NCBI GenBank assembly: GCA_964415465.1
Contig: CAYQAL010000038.1
Location: 1-6,128, forward strand
Reading direction: 5' to 3'
Length of the DNA: 6,128 bases
DNA from: JAGOTP01 sp964415465
Lineage (GTDB): Bacteria > Patescibacteriota > Patescibacteriia > 2-12-FULL-60-25
The notes under the pieces were generated by a model. It saw only the letters and a program-made list of their open reading frames with translations. It did not search any database and was not told where the DNA came from. This document shows positions 6,096 to 6,128 of this stretch, in pieces (the first letter of the stretch is position 1; each line of letters begins with the position of its first letter). A program made the position numbers and the translations under genes.

Positions 6096-6128
6096 TCACA
6101 CGGTACAACATCTACCAATCAATCTTCC

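Noticed and set aside
6036..6128. yybP-ykoY (Mn2+) or other known riboswitch before the ATPase
   Set aside because: The conserved loop sequences I know for this class are not visible; only a generic inverted repeat is present.
1..6128. CRISPR array, tRNA or rRNA gene, insertion sequence
   Set aside because: No regularly spaced repeats, no cloverleaf-like sequence and no transposase or terminal inverted repeats were seen by eye on either strand.

Overview
The window looks like a scaffold fragment from a Patescibacteria (Candidate Phyla Radiation) type bacterium. The strongest hint is the first gene: the end of a surface protein with a W-V-A-L...C...C...F-S-I-F-G-L-F-G segment, a beta-sandwich-like domain, and a C-terminal peptidoglycan-binding domain with long inserted loops. 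That combination is familiar from CPR surface proteins. TGA is used as a stop by two genes, so the UGA=Gly code of Gracilibacteria/Absconditabacteria is not in use. The assignment rests on protein style only and was not checked by search.

Layout. On the + strand, 1-825 is the 3' part of the surface protein, followed by a hairpin (847-870). A small gene (942-1355) then encodes one N-terminal membrane segment, a predicted winged-helix fold and a proline-rich tail; it is richer in G+C than its neighbours. A long GC-rich hairpin (1360-1404) lies between this gene and the convergent - strand genes. On the - strand, read right to left, a tight three-gene unit fills 6035 to 1417: a P2-type (SERCA-like) cation-transporting ATPase (6035-3657), a GT-B/GT4 glycosyltransferase (3649-2405) beginning 7 nt after the ATPase stop, and a second GT4 glycosyltransferase (2457-1417) whose start overlaps the end of the first by 53 nt.

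A run of 100 N (4323-4422) interrupts the ATPase. Both flanks belong to the same gene in the right order, but the family normally has about 115-125 residues here while the Ns allow only about 34. The gap is therefore probably a placeholder roughly 260 nt too short, and the hidden part includes the MITGDH-like and TGDGVNDAP motifs.

How the genes may work together: the two glycosyltransferases probably act in sequence on a cell-surface glycan or glycolipid, and the ATPase exports or balances a cation across the same membrane. The + strand surface protein is an envelope component. The most notable points are the altered ion-binding residues in ATPase segments M5/M6 (Glu to Gly, Asp to Glu), the membrane-anchored winged-helix protein, the D-x7-E variant in one glycosyltransferase, and the 53-nt gene overlap. 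I did not find evidence of a novel defence or mobile system in this window.
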